49,269 bases of DNA from Propionibacteriales bacterium (GTDB taxonomy: Bacteria; Actinomycetota; Actinomycetes; Propionibacteriales; Nocardioidaceae). The stretch lies in NCBI GenBank assembly GCA_009379735.1, contig WHTB01000003.1, positions 1 through 49,269 on the forward strand. The letters are read 5' to 3'. Numbering within the stretch: position 1 is the stretch's first letter; every line of letters begins with the position of its first letter. Below the pieces are notes generated by a model. The model was not told the DNA's origin. It was given only the letters and a program-made list of their open reading frames with translations, and ran no database searches. A program made the position numbers and the translations under genes. This document shows, in pieces, positions 16,668-25,046 of the stretch.

Positions 16668-17803
16668 CAGGCGCTCCGCTCGGCGACCGCGGCCTCGTCG
16701 CTGCTCGTACCCGCGATCGGTCCCGTGTCGTCCTCGGGGAGCAGGTAACAGCAGTTCGCCGGCACCTGGACGTGGACCCGCTGGCCCTCGGAGGGGCGCT
16801 GGCGCCGGGGCACGTGGGTACGCAGCCGCTGCCCGTTGACGTCGACGATGCACTCCCAGAAGCTGCCGAGGTAGATCGCCGACACCACCGTGCCGAGCCA
16901 GACGTTGGTCTGACCGACCTGGTCCTCACCCACGAAGTGCAGGTCCTCGAGGCGGACGAGGATGCTGCACGTCGCCGGCGGCTGCCCCGCGTGATCGATC
17001 GTGATCGCGCCGAGCGCCGACTCGCCGACCCATCTGCCGTCCACCACGCGGAGCTTCGTCACGTCCACGACGTTCGCCATGCCGATGAACTCGGCCACCG
17101 AGCGGGAGGCCGGACGGGAGTAGATGCGCTCCGGCTCACCGAAGTCGACGATCTGCCCCTGAGACATGATGGCCACGTAGTCGGAGATGGCCAGCGCCTC
17201 CGACTGGTCATGGGTTACGTACAGAGTCGTGATGCCGAGAGACTGCTGCAACTCGCGGATCTCCTTACGCATCTGATCGCGCAGCTTCGCGTCGAGGTTC
17301 GACAGCGGCTCGTCGAGCAGCAGCACCTCGGGCTGACCGACGAGCGCGCGGGCGAGGGCCACCCGCTGCTGCTGGCCACCCGACAGGTTCGGCGCGCGGC
17401 GGTCGGCGAGGTGGTCCAGGCCGACCAGCTCCAAGACCCGCATGCTGCGCTCGCGGAGCGTCGCCTTATCCACGTTCCCCTTCAGCGGGTACGCGACGTT
17501 GTCGAACACCGTCATGTGCGGCCAGATGGCGTACGACTGGAAGACCATGCCGACCTGGCGCTGGTTCGGCCGGAGGTTGATCCTCTGCCGAGCGGAGTAG
17601 ACCACCTTCTCGCCCACCGTGATCGTCCCCCCTTCCGGCTTCTCGAGCCCCGCGATCGAGCGCATCGTCGTCGTCTTGCCGCAGCCGGATGGTCCCAGCA
17701 GGGTCAGCACCGACCCGGCCGGCACTGCGAAGCTGATCTCGTCCACGGCGCGGACGCTGCCGCCGGCGAATGACTTGAGCAGGTCGGTCACTTCGATCGT
17801 CAT
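16667..17803 (-). CDS. ABC transporter ATP-binding protein, FbpC/PotA type
   Basis: The 378-residue ATPase has Walker A GPSGCGKTT (37-45), Q-loop VFQSYAIWP, signature LSGGQQQRVALARAL, Walker B VLLLDEPLSNLD and the switch YVTHDQSEAL, followed by a C-terminal TOBE-like domain (about 240-365) typical of the iron/spermidine/phosphonate subfamily. It powers the fused permease encoded immediately upstream (49 bases apart), with the tandem binding proteins as receptors. Cytosolic face of the membrane. Confidence 0.9.
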   Translation of the reverse strand: MTIEVTDLLKSFAGGSVRAVDEISFAVPAGSVLTLLGPSGCGKTTTMRSIAGLEKPEGGTITVGEKVVYSARQRINLRPNQRQVGMVFQSYAIWPHMTVFDNVAYPLKGNVDKATLRERSMRVLELVGLDHLADRRAPNLSGGQQQRVALARALVGQPEVLLLDEPLSNLDAKLRDQMRKEIRELQQSLGITTLYVTHDQSEALAISDYVAIMSQGQIVDFGEPERIYSRPASRSVAEFIGMANVVDVTKLRVVDGRWVGESALGAITIDHAGQPPATCSILVRLEDLHFVGEDQVGQTNVWLGTVVSAIYLGSFWECIVDVNGQRLRTHVPRRQRPSEGQRVHVQVPANCCYLLPEDDTGPIAGTSSDEAAVAERSA

Positions 17804-17852
17804 CGTGCGCTCCTCACAGGTATCGGACCGATCTCGGACGCCCGGACCGGAC

Positions 17853-19655
17853 TCACTGCTCTTCCTTGACGCCGTACCGGTTGCTGATCACTCGCGCAAT
17901 GATGGAGAAGAAGGCCAGCGCCAGAACGACGAGGATTCCGAAGGCCGAGAGGAGGCCGTAGCTGCCGTTCTCCCAGATGTCGAAGACCGCCACGCCGATC
18001 GGCTCGTTGCCGTACGAGTAGACGAGGAGCGAGGCGGAGAGCTCGCGGTAGGCGTGCACCAGCACGAAGATGAAGGCGGCGAGCATGCCCGGCCGAAGCA
18101 GCGGCATGGTGACGGTGCGGAACGACCGCCACCAGCTGGCGCCGGCGACCTCCGCCGCCTCGTGTAGCTCGTCGCTCACCTGGGTCATCGACGCGGACAT
18201 GATCCGCAGCGCGACGGCGGTGAAGCGGGCGACGTAGAGCAGGAAGAGGATCCAGATCGTCCCGTAGACCGGGATCGGGACGGACAGGTAGAGCCACAGG
18301 AAGGCCACACCCATCGCCACCGCGGGAATCGCGATGGGGGCGAACGACAGGTGGTCCAGCCACATCCGGCCAGGGATACTTGTCTTCACCGTGATCCACG
18401 CGACGACGGTCATCAGCAGGACGACCACCGCCGCCGAGGCGATCCCGAGGAACGTCGAGTTGACGAAGGCCCGCTGGACCAGGTCGCTGTCGAGGACGGC
18501 GCGGTAGTTGTCCCAGGAGAGTAGGGCGAAGCCGTCGGCGGTGATTGGCTGGAACCCGCGGGAGGGCGGGTAGAAGCTGGCCCACACCAAGATGATCATC
18601 GGCAGGCCGAGCGAGAAGAGGCAGATCAGCAGCGAGCCCGCAAGGGTTCCCCACTTCATCGCGCCGAGGTCGGTGCGGCGGGGGCGGAAGGCCTTGCCGG
18701 TGACGACGGCGAAGGCGTCGGCGTGGCGCGTCATGTGGTTGTAGAGCCAGAGCAGGCAGGAGCAGAACGCCAGGATCAGCACCGCAAAGACGGCCGCCAC
18801 GCCGAAGTCGGTGGGAGTCGTCGAGGTCTGCCGCCAGATCTCGACGACGAAGGTGAACTTCTGCGCCGGGATGCCGATGAGGGCCGGCGTCTCGAAGGTC
18901 TCGATACCGCGGATGAGCAGCAGGATGAGCGTGGCGAGGATCGCCGGCCGAATCAGCGGCAGGGTGATCCGCCCTGTCGTTCGCAGCAGCCCCTTGCCCG
19001 CGACCAGCGACGCCTCCTCCAGCGACGGGTCCATCGAACGCAGCGCAGCGCTCATGAGCAGGAACACCAGGGGCAGGATGTCCATGGTCTCGACCCAGAT
19101 CATCCCGGCCATCGAATAGATGTTCAGCGGCGCTTCCTGGAGCCCGAACAGCGCCTGCAGCCAGCGGTTCAGCGTGCCGATGTTCGGGCTGGCCAGGAAG
19201 ATCCAGGAGATGGTGGTGAGGATGCCCGGCAGGATCAGCCGAAGCACCATCATCAGCGTGATGAATCCGCGCAGCGGGGTATTCGTCCGTTCGCACACCC
19301 ACGCGAGGTACGTGCCGAGGATGAACGCGAGGACCGTCGTCCCGGTCGCGAAGACGAAGGTGTCCCACAGCACGCCCGTCAGGCGGCCGCCATCGAACGC
19401 CCGGGCGAAGTTGTCCAGGGTAAAGGAGGATGGGGAGAAGAATTCGTCCGAGCCGGGGCGGGCGCTGCTCACCGAGCCCCACAGCAGGATGATCAGCGGG
19501 ATCGCGATCTCCCACACGAGGATTGCCGCGACGGCGAGGAAGACGAACGTTCGGGGATCGCGCGGAACCCACCGCCGGCGCCGCCCCTGCTCCGGCGGCT
19601 CGACCGGTGACCGCAACGCGGCCACCTGTTCGGGACTTTCCACTGGCGTCGTCAC
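17853..19655 (-). CDS. ABC transporter permease, fused FbpB-type (two membrane domains)
   Basis: The 600-residue protein has two BPD_transp_1 domains in tandem, each with about six helices and an EAA loop: LEEASLVAGKGLLRTTGRIT in the first half and LHEAAEVAGASWWRSFRTVT in the second. This FbpB/ThiP-like fusion supplies the whole transmembrane channel. The GTG at 19655 is chosen because GAGGTGG stands seven to eight bases upstream; a longer in-frame extension to 19778 is mostly low-complexity and would overlap the binding-protein gene. It uses the adjacent ATPase and the two SBPs upstream. Confidence 0.85.
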   Translation of the reverse strand: MTTPVESPEQVAALRSPVEPPEQGRRRRWVPRDPRTFVFLAVAAILVWEIAIPLIILLWGSVSSARPGSDEFFSPSSFTLDNFARAFDGGRLTGVLWDTFVFATGTTVLAFILGTYLAWVCERTNTPLRGFITLMMVLRLILPGILTTISWIFLASPNIGTLNRWLQALFGLQEAPLNIYSMAGMIWVETMDILPLVFLLMSAALRSMDPSLEEASLVAGKGLLRTTGRITLPLIRPAILATLILLLIRGIETFETPALIGIPAQKFTFVVEIWRQTSTTPTDFGVAAVFAVLILAFCSCLLWLYNHMTRHADAFAVVTGKAFRPRRTDLGAMKWGTLAGSLLICLFSLGLPMIILVWASFYPPSRGFQPITADGFALLSWDNYRAVLDSDLVQRAFVNSTFLGIASAAVVVLLMTVVAWITVKTSIPGRMWLDHLSFAPIAIPAVAMGVAFLWLYLSVPIPVYGTIWILFLLYVARFTAVALRIMSASMTQVSDELHEAAEVAGASWWRSFRTVTMPLLRPGMLAAFIFVLVHAYRELSASLLVYSYGNEPIGVAVFDIWENGSYGLLSAFGILVVLALAFFSIIARVISNRYGVKEEQ

Positions 19656-19705
19656 ACGTGCCACCTCGGTCGTCGAAGCGCGGTTGCGGGAGTAGCGGAG
19701 AGACG

Positions 19706-19737
19706 GTGGCGCCGGCCACCGGAAGGGTCGGCGCCAC
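19706..19737 (-). other. Stem-loop between binding protein and permease genes
   Basis: Arms GTGGCGCCG (19706-19714) and CGGCGCCAC (19729-19737) pair perfectly around a 14-base loop. It lies 24 bases after the stop of the second binding-protein gene and about 50 before the permease start. There is no T-run. A hairpin here can act as a 3' stability element or attenuator that keeps binding protein expression above permease expression. Confidence 0.6.
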
Positions 19738-19761
19738 GACTTTGCCCGGGGATGCGCCGGC

Positions 19762-20874
19762 TTACAGAGCCGGAGCACCGCCGCCGAGGAACAGATCGGC
19801 GAAGATCTTGAAGCCCTCGTCGAAGTTGGCCTCCTCGGGGCCGAGCACCGTGACCTCCGCGCCCTCCATGAGCTCGGCGTACGGCTGTTCCTGGGTGGTC
19901 AGCGTGCCGGGCTTGTTCTGGTCCAGGAACACCTGCTGACCCTCGGCCGTCAGGAAGAACTCCATCAGCAGCCGGGCAGCGTTCGGGTGCGGAGAATCGG
20001 CGAAGATGCTGGCCATGTCGAGGACGACGGGCAGCGGGGCGGGGCTCGGCCGTTGTCCACGGATCGGCGCACCCTGCTGCTCGAACTCCCAGATCCGGTG
20101 GCCGTAGCCGTCGAGCATCACCGGGAACTCACCGGAGGCGAGCAGCTCGGTGCGGTTGGTCGATCCGCGAACCAGCCGGGGCTCGTTGCCGGCGAGGCAC
20201 TCGAGGAACTTCATGCCGTCCTCCTCGCCCATGCCGGAGAGGATCCCCGTGGCCCACTCCCCGCCTTCCTGGTCAATTGCAAGCTTGCCGCGCCAGTCCT
20301 CGTCGCAGTAGCCCATCCAGTCCTCGGGCAGGTCACTTTCCTCGGCCAGGGTGGTGTTGAAGGCGGGATGAAAGGTGAGGGTGCCGACCGCGATGTACGG
20401 GCCGTCCATCTTGAACTCCTCGATCACGTCCGCCTCGTTGACGGGTCGGTACTCCTCGAGCGCACCGGCGGCGTCGAGCGCGGCCTGGTCACCGGCTCCG
20501 CCGCCGTAGACGTCGCCCCTCACGTTGCCGGACTCGGACTCGAGCAGGGCGCGCTCCAGAATCGTGCCGCTGGTTGCGCTCACCGGCTCGAACTCGATGT
20601 CGGGGTAGGCGGCGTTCCAGGCATCGACGATCGCCTGGAGCTCCTCGTCGCCCGCGGACTGGTAGTAGGTGACCGTGCCTTCCTCGATGGCCGCCTCTTC
20701 GAGGCGGGTGAGATAGTCCTCCCGGCTCTCGCCGTCCATCTGGACGACGACGCCGTTCTCCGCGCCCTCGCCGGTGGCTGAACCTCCCCCGTTGGACTCG
20801 TCACCGCCACAGGCAACCAACAGACCGCCCGCCACTACCACGGCGGGGAATATCAGGAACTTGCGTGCTCTCAT
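19762..20874 (-). CDS. ABC transporter substrate-binding lipoprotein, FbpA type (copy 2)
   Basis: The 370-residue protein starts with a lipoprotein signal peptide: MRARK, a hydrophobic stretch, then the lipobox LLVACGG. The mature part has YYQSAGDEELQAIVDAWN and a central WRGKLAIDQEGGEW, an AfuA/FbpA-like class I or II binding fold. ATG 20874 is preceded by GGAGG. The ligand is unknown; family members bind ferric iron, thiamine, phosphonates or carboxylates, and the genetic context suggests an organic acid. It is roughly 60 percent identical by eye to copy 1 upstream, with shared blocks NEPRLVRG, NRTELLASGE and PHPNAARLL. Confidence 0.85.
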   Translation of the reverse strand: MRARKFLIFPAVVVAGGLLVACGGDESNGGGSATGEGAENGVVVQMDGESREDYLTRLEEAAIEEGTVTYYQSAGDEELQAIVDAWNAAYPDIEFEPVSATSGTILERALLESESGNVRGDVYGGGAGDQAALDAAGALEEYRPVNEADVIEEFKMDGPYIAVGTLTFHPAFNTTLAEESDLPEDWMGYCDEDWRGKLAIDQEGGEWATGILSGMGEEDGMKFLECLAGNEPRLVRGSTNRTELLASGEFPVMLDGYGHRIWEFEQQGAPIRGQRPSPAPLPVVLDMASIFADSPHPNAARLLMEFFLTAEGQQVFLDQNKPGTLTTQEQPYAELMEGAEVTVLGPEEANFDEGFKIFADLFLGGGAPAL

Positions 20875-20975
20875 CTCGCGGTCCTCCAGCAGTTTCGTGG
20901 AACCTTGGAACGACTCGTTGCCGCCGCGGGCTCGCCCGCCACGCGGCACATCCCGATGTCGATGGCTGCACCTCC

Positions 20976-22076
20976 CTAGTTGAAGGTGTCATTGAAGATG
21001 CGGAACGCCGCGTCGAAGTCGGTGTCGCGGGGCCCGAGGAACACGACCTCAGCGCCCTCCACCAGGTCGCGATTCACCTGCCCCTGCTCGTCCTCAGCGA
21101 GCACCCCGGCCTTGTTCCGGTCGAGCCACACCTGCTGGCCTTCCGGCGTCAGGAAGAACTCCGCCAGCAGGCGGGCCGCGTTCGGATGCGGCGCATCCTT
21201 GAAGATCATTTCGAACTGGGGCAGGGCCGGCAGCGGAGAAGGGCTCGGCCGCTGCGCACGGATCGGCGCACCCTCCTGTTCGTACTCCAAGATGCTGTGG
21301 CCGTAGCCGTCGAGCATGACCGGATACTCACCGGAGGCGAGGAGCTCGGTGCGGTTGCTCGTCCCGCGAACCAGGCGCGGCTCGTTGGCGGCGAGGCACT
21401 CGAGGAAGGCCGTGCCCTTCTCTTCGCCCATACCGGCGAGGAGCCCAGCAGCCCAGTCCGCGCCTTCCGGGTCGATCGCGACCTTGCCCTTCCACTTTGG
21501 ATCGCAGTAGCCCGTCCAGTCGTCGGGGAGTTCGTCCTCGTCGACCAGGTCGGTGTTGAACGCCGGGTGGTAGGTGAGGTAGCTCGCGAATACGTACGAG
21601 TCGTCCGGCTTGAACTCCTCGGCGACGTCCTCCGTGTTGATCGGTCGGTAGTCGTCCTGTGCACCGGCTGCTTCGAGCAAGGCGAGGTCGGCGGATGACG
21701 CGTGGTAGACATCGCCTTGCACCCGGCCGGTTTCGGCTTCGAGCAGGGCCCGTTCGAGGAGCGTGCCGGCGCTGGCGCTCACTGGCTCCAGCTCGATCCC
21801 GGGGTACGCCTCGTTCCAGTTCTCAATGATCACATCGGTCTCGGAGGTATTGGCGGATGTGTAGTACGCGACGGCGCCCTCCTCCTGGGCCGCCTTGTAG
21901 AGGCGGTCGAGATAGTCCGCTCGGCTCTCGCCATTCGTATGGACGACGACTCCGTCCGCCATGCCTTCACCGCCACCTTGGCCGTCGGCGCTGGTCTCTC
22001 CACCTCCGCCGCAGGCGGCCACCAGCCCGCCGATCAGCACGATGGCGAGGAACAGCTCGAACCTTCGCTGACCCAT
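20976..22076 (-). CDS. ABC transporter substrate-binding lipoprotein, FbpA type (copy 1)
   Basis: The 366-residue protein has a lipoprotein signal (MGQRRFELFLAIVLIGG, lipobox VAACGGG) and the same AfuA/FbpA-like fold as its downstream neighbour: YYTSANTSETDVIIENWN, WKGKVAIDPEGADW and DGYGHSILEYEQEGAP. ATG 22076 follows GGAGGT at seven to eight bases. The leader of copy 2 (20875-20905) resembles that of copy 1 (22077-22105), so the duplication included upstream sequence. Divergence is strongest in the segments after FNT and near the C-terminus, consistent with changed ligand specificity (inference). Confidence 0.85.
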   Translation of the reverse strand: MGQRRFELFLAIVLIGGLVAACGGGGETSADGQGGGEGMADGVVVHTNGESRADYLDRLYKAAQEEGAVAYYTSANTSETDVIIENWNEAYPGIELEPVSASAGTLLERALLEAETGRVQGDVYHASSADLALLEAAGAQDDYRPINTEDVAEEFKPDDSYVFASYLTYHPAFNTDLVDEDELPDDWTGYCDPKWKGKVAIDPEGADWAAGLLAGMGEEKGTAFLECLAANEPRLVRGTSNRTELLASGEYPVMLDGYGHSILEYEQEGAPIRAQRPSPSPLPALPQFEMIFKDAPHPNAARLLAEFFLTPEGQQVWLDRNKAGVLAEDEQGQVNRDLVEGAEVVFLGPRDTDFDAAFRIFNDTFN

Positions 22077-22140
22077 ATCGCGACCTCCAAGCTTTCGTGG
22101 TGCTGGTCCTACCGCCGGTGTTGGTGATCTCCCGCGACCC

Positions 22141-23262
22141 CTAGTTGCCGCCCAACGCAGGCACCTCCATCGATCCGGCGTCGAGATCCCCCGCGAAGGA
22201 GATCGCGCCGCGGGGAACGAGAAACCGCTCGCCGGCCGGCCCGATGGCTTCTCTGAGCAATCCGGTCTCCCGCACGTGCGGGTCGGTGACCACCTCGTCG
22301 ATCGTGTAGAGGGGTGCCGCCGGGACATCTGCCTCGAACAGCAGCTCGAGCCAGCGATCCCGCGGCTGGGTGGCGAAGGCCGCCTCGAGCTCGGCGCGAA
22401 GCTCGTCGAAGTGCTCCAGCCGTGCCGGGTAAGCGCCGAAGCGCGGATCCTCGCGAAGGTCCGCTCTGCCGACGACGTCGGTGAGTCGGACCCAGAACTT
22501 CTCCGGCGACGACAGGTGCACCGCGAGCGGACGACCGTCACCGGCACGGAACGCGAGCGAGTGTGAGCGTCGACCGCGGGAGAACGGCGTCTCGAGCTCC
22601 CCGGACTCGCCAAAGTTCGCCACTGTCGTGCCGAGCAGGTTCAGCGACGAGGCGAGCATGCTGACGTCGAAGCGTCGTGGAGTGCCCTCACCTCGGGCGA
22701 CGCCGACCAGCCCGGCGACAACCGCCAGCGCGCCGTTGAGACCGCCCACGGTGTCCGACATGGCCGGCCCGACCGCGCGCGGCTCGGCGATCGGGGACAG
22801 GAGGCTCCACAAACCGCTGAGCGCCTGCACGATGGCGTCGTAGGCGGGACGCTTCGCGTACGGGCCGGTGGGGCCGAAGCCGGTGACGGTGCAGTACACG
22901 ATGTCGGGGTTGCGTTCTCGCACAGCGGCCTCACCGATGCCGAACCGGTCGAGCGTCCCCGGCCGGAAGTTCTCGATCAGGGCGTCCGCGTCACTGGTCA
23001 GATCGAGGTATGCCGCCTGTCCCTCGGGGTCGCGCAGGTCCATCGTCACGCTGCGCTTTCCGTAGTTCAGAGCCGCGAACTGCGGGCGCGTTCGCCTGCG
23101 CTGGCTCGTGCCGCCCCAGCGGCGGAAGGCGTCACCGCTGCCGAGCGCCTCGACCTTCACGACGTTCGCACCGAGCTGTCCCAGCAACAGGCCCGCATAG
23201 GGTCCGCTGATGTACGAGGCGCACTCGATCACGGTGACGCCGGCGAGCGGACCTCCTGGCAT
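22141..23262 (-). CDS. CaiB/BaiF-type CoA-transferase (second of cluster)
   Basis: The 373-residue class III CoA-transferase has an N-terminal VIECASYISGPYAGLLLGQL, LGANVVKVE, YGKRSVTMDLRDPEGQ, LIENFRPGTLDRFG and the catalytic region PAYDAIVQALSG, whose aspartate forms the mixed anhydride in this family. It moves CoA between acyl-CoA donors and a carboxylic acid, activating a substrate or recycling CoA. ATG 23262 follows GGAGG at 10 bases. It lies 26 bases after the LigA-like gene, and 64 bases before the first binding protein, linking catabolic and transport halves of the operon. Confidence 0.9.
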   Translation of the reverse strand: MPGGPLAGVTVIECASYISGPYAGLLLGQLGANVVKVEALGSGDAFRRWGGTSQRRRTRPQFAALNYGKRSVTMDLRDPEGQAAYLDLTSDADALIENFRPGTLDRFGIGEAAVRERNPDIVYCTVTGFGPTGPYAKRPAYDAIVQALSGLWSLLSPIAEPRAVGPAMSDTVGGLNGALAVVAGLVGVARGEGTPRRFDVSMLASSLNLLGTTVANFGESGELETPFSRGRRSHSLAFRAGDGRPLAVHLSSPEKFWVRLTDVVGRADLREDPRFGAYPARLEHFDELRAELEAAFATQPRDRWLELLFEADVPAAPLYTIDEVVTDPHVRETGLLREAIGPAGERFLVPRGAISFAGDLDAGSMEVPALGGN

Positions 23263-23288
23263 GGTTTGGATACCTCCGATCGTGCGGT

Positions 23289-23690
23289 CTAGTAGCGGAA
23301 GTCGGGCCGACCGTGCGCCAGGATTCGCTCCCGGTAGTACGCCATCGGCTTGCGGTTCTCGGCCCGGGCACCTTCGGGCTCCTCGGTGACGACGAACTCG
23401 CCCGACGCGAGCTTCTCCTCGATGACCGGCAGCATGAGCGTCCACAGGACGAAGGGGTGCGCCCCGTCCCGGTAGAGCGTGGTGAAGTCGTAGGTCTTGA
23501 GCGCGGTGCGGGTGGCCTCGTCGGGGGTCTCGACGGCCGACTGCTCGTTCTCATTGTCGAGCAGGCGGCTCATGCGCTCGTCGAAGTACCAGTCGACGTA
23601 GCCGTCCGGGTCGTCGATGTACCGGCGCACGAACTGCTCGTTGCGGTCGGTGTCGTACAGGAACTTGTTGACGGCGTAGTGGTCGATCAT
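23289..23690 (-). CDS. LigA-like small subunit of an extradiol dioxygenase
   Basis: The 133-residue protein resembles the alpha subunit (LigA) of protocatechuate 4,5-dioxygenase: YAVNKFLYDTDRNEQFVRRY followed by DPDGYVDWY, and LKTYDFTTLYRDGAHPFVLW matching the LigA region where residues close over the active site. In LigAB the alpha subunit caps the catalytic beta subunit. ATG 23690 overlaps the stop of the LigB-like gene by four bases (ATGA) and has GGAGGTGG upstream. The charged C-terminal tail after EEPEGARAENR is extra relative to LigA as I remember it. Confidence 0.8.
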   Translation of the reverse strand: MIDHYAVNKFLYDTDRNEQFVRRYIDDPDGYVDWYFDERMSRLLDNENEQSAVETPDEATRTALKTYDFTTLYRDGAHPFVLWTLMLPVIEEKLASGEFVVTEEPEGARAENRKPMAYYRERILAHGRPDFRY

Positions 23691-24544
23691 CCCGCCACCT
23701 CCGACTCGTAGATGAAGCACGGAGCGGGCGATCCGCGCCGCTTCATCGCCTCTGCATGGATCAATGTCATGTCCTCGTGCAGCGCAGCCATGGTCAGCAT
23801 GTTCAGGAACTGGAAGGACGTGTTGCCGTGCGTCATCAGGCGCTCGTACGTCGACTCAGCCGTCAGCGACTCGAAGTCGCGGCCGGTCAACCAGTCCATC
23901 GCCAAGGAGTCGAACTCGGGGTCGACGGAGTAGGGCATCATCTGCTCGGGACCGCCGACCTCCAGTGACAGGTTGCCGCTGACGACGACCGCGACCCGGT
24001 CCACAGCGTTGGACCCCTCGATCGCGTTGCGCAGCGCCGTGCCGAGGTCCACGAATCGCTGGCCGGTCGGGATAGGCGGTGCGCCGCAGTTGGTGAGTAC
24101 CGGCACGACGGGGATCTCGAACGAGGGCTGGCTGATCAGGGTCGGGACCACGCAGGCGTGGTCGAGCCGCATCTCGTCAGAGAACGCGAAGTCGAAGCCG
24201 TTCTCGAACCCAGCCTCGATCATGTCGGTCGCGAGCTGCCGGTTGCCGCCCAGCTCGATCCGCGGCAGGTCGAACTCCCTCGTCTCGTTGTAGAAGGTTC
24301 CTTGGTAGGTCTTCATCCGGCCGACCAGGAACTGCGGCATGTTGTTGTGGAAGAACTGGTGGAAGTGGTCGCTGGCGACGATCACCACGACGTCCGGATT
24401 GGTGCTGCGAAACGACTCCTGCACGCGTGCGGACCAGCCCAACAGGTTCCTGGCGTCCTCGGTGAGCTCGGCCTCCGGTTTTGACGTCTTCGCGTAGTAC
24501 CACGGGTGATGGGTGGTACCGATCATCGTCACGATCTTTGCCAT
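23687..24544 (-). CDS. LigB-like catalytic subunit, class III extradiol dioxygenase with altered active site
   Basis: The 285-residue protein has the LigB fold: TTHHP (His12), VIVASDHFHQFF (His60) and MRLDHACVVPT align with the metal-binding histidines and surrounding structure of Sphingobium LigB (His12, His61). However, by my alignment VSGNLSLEVGGPE replaces WGTGGMSHQLQGP, so the catalytic base His195 becomes Leu, and GNTSFQFLNML replaces GSEGVELVMWL, so the iron ligand Glu242 becomes Gln. Either the substrate and mechanism differ, or other residues serve. ATG 24544 follows GGAGG. It overlaps the LigA-like gene and shares the operon with CoA-transferases and the thiolase-DUF35 pair. Confidence 0.75.
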   Translation of the reverse strand: MAKIVTMIGTTHHPWYYAKTSKPEAELTEDARNLLGWSARVQESFRSTNPDVVVIVASDHFHQFFHNNMPQFLVGRMKTYQGTFYNETREFDLPRIELGGNRQLATDMIEAGFENGFDFAFSDEMRLDHACVVPTLISQPSFEIPVVPVLTNCGAPPIPTGQRFVDLGTALRNAIEGSNAVDRVAVVVSGNLSLEVGGPEQMMPYSVDPEFDSLAMDWLTGRDFESLTAESTYERLMTHGNTSFQFLNMLTMAALHEDMTLIHAEAMKRRGSPAPCFIYESEVAG

Positions 24545-24572
24545 GCTTCCTCCGAGCAATGGGTTGCGAGCG

Positions 24573-25046
24573 CTACACCGCTCTGGTCGACGGGGTACGC
24601 GAGTTCTCTCGCGGTCGGAATGCGTGCAAGGTGACGCCCGCCGGGAAGTCGAGGAACACGACCTCGACGGGCATGCCCACCCGTACGTCGCCGGGCTCAC
24701 GGTCGACGATGTTCGTGATCAGCCGCGGACCTTGCTCGAGCTCGACGACCCCCACGACGTAGGGAAGCTGTTCGGCGAGCTCGGGAGCGTAGGCGCGGCG
24801 GTACACCGTGAACGTGTACAGCTCGCCGCGGCCTGAAACCGGTTCCCACGCGAAGTCCTCGCTCCAGCAGTGCTGGCAGTGGTTGCTCGGCGGGAACCAG
24901 AACCGACCGCATGATCTGCATCGCTGGATCACCAGCTCATGCCGTGCGCAGGCGTCCCAGAACGGCTGCGACTCGGGAGTCGGCTGCGGAACGACCCGCA
25001 GCGGGTGGTCCGCTTCGGTGGTGGCGCCCTGGGTCGGCCCGCTCAT
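24573..25046 (-). CDS. DUF35 zinc-ribbon/OB-fold partner of the thiolase-like protein
   Basis: The 157-residue protein has a rubredoxin-like zinc ribbon (CRSCGRFWFPP and HCQHCWSEDFAW) followed by an OB fold with GRGELYTFTVYRR and VGVVELEQGPRLITN, the ChsH2/DUF35 layout. Such proteins bind CoA thioesters and pair with thiolase-like subunits. ATG 25046 shares one base with the thiolase stop (TGATG) and has GGAGGG upstream, so the pair is translationally coupled, arguing for a heteromeric complex. Confidence 0.85.
   Translation of the reverse strand: MSGPTQGATTEADHPLRVVPQPTPESQPFWDACARHELVIQRCRSCGRFWFPPSNHCQHCWSEDFAWEPVSGRGELYTFTVYRRAYAPELAEQLPYVVGVVELEQGPRLITNIVDREPGDVRVGMPVEVVFLDFPAGVTLHAFRPRENSRTPSTRAV

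Noticed and set aside
17800-19737. A long minus-strand frame overlapping the double permease
   Set aside because: It is a frame-shifted shadow, full of Arg, Pro and Asp, while the permease in the other frame has clear helices and EAA loops.
20926-20939. Five-pair hairpin GCGGG-CTCG-CCCGC between the two binding-protein genes
   Set aside because: Too short to separate from chance in DNA of this GC content.
22077-22613. Upstream extension of the first binding protein
   Set aside because: It would lie inside the CoA-transferase gene, and the lipoprotein signal begins exactly at ATG 22076 with GGAGG before it.
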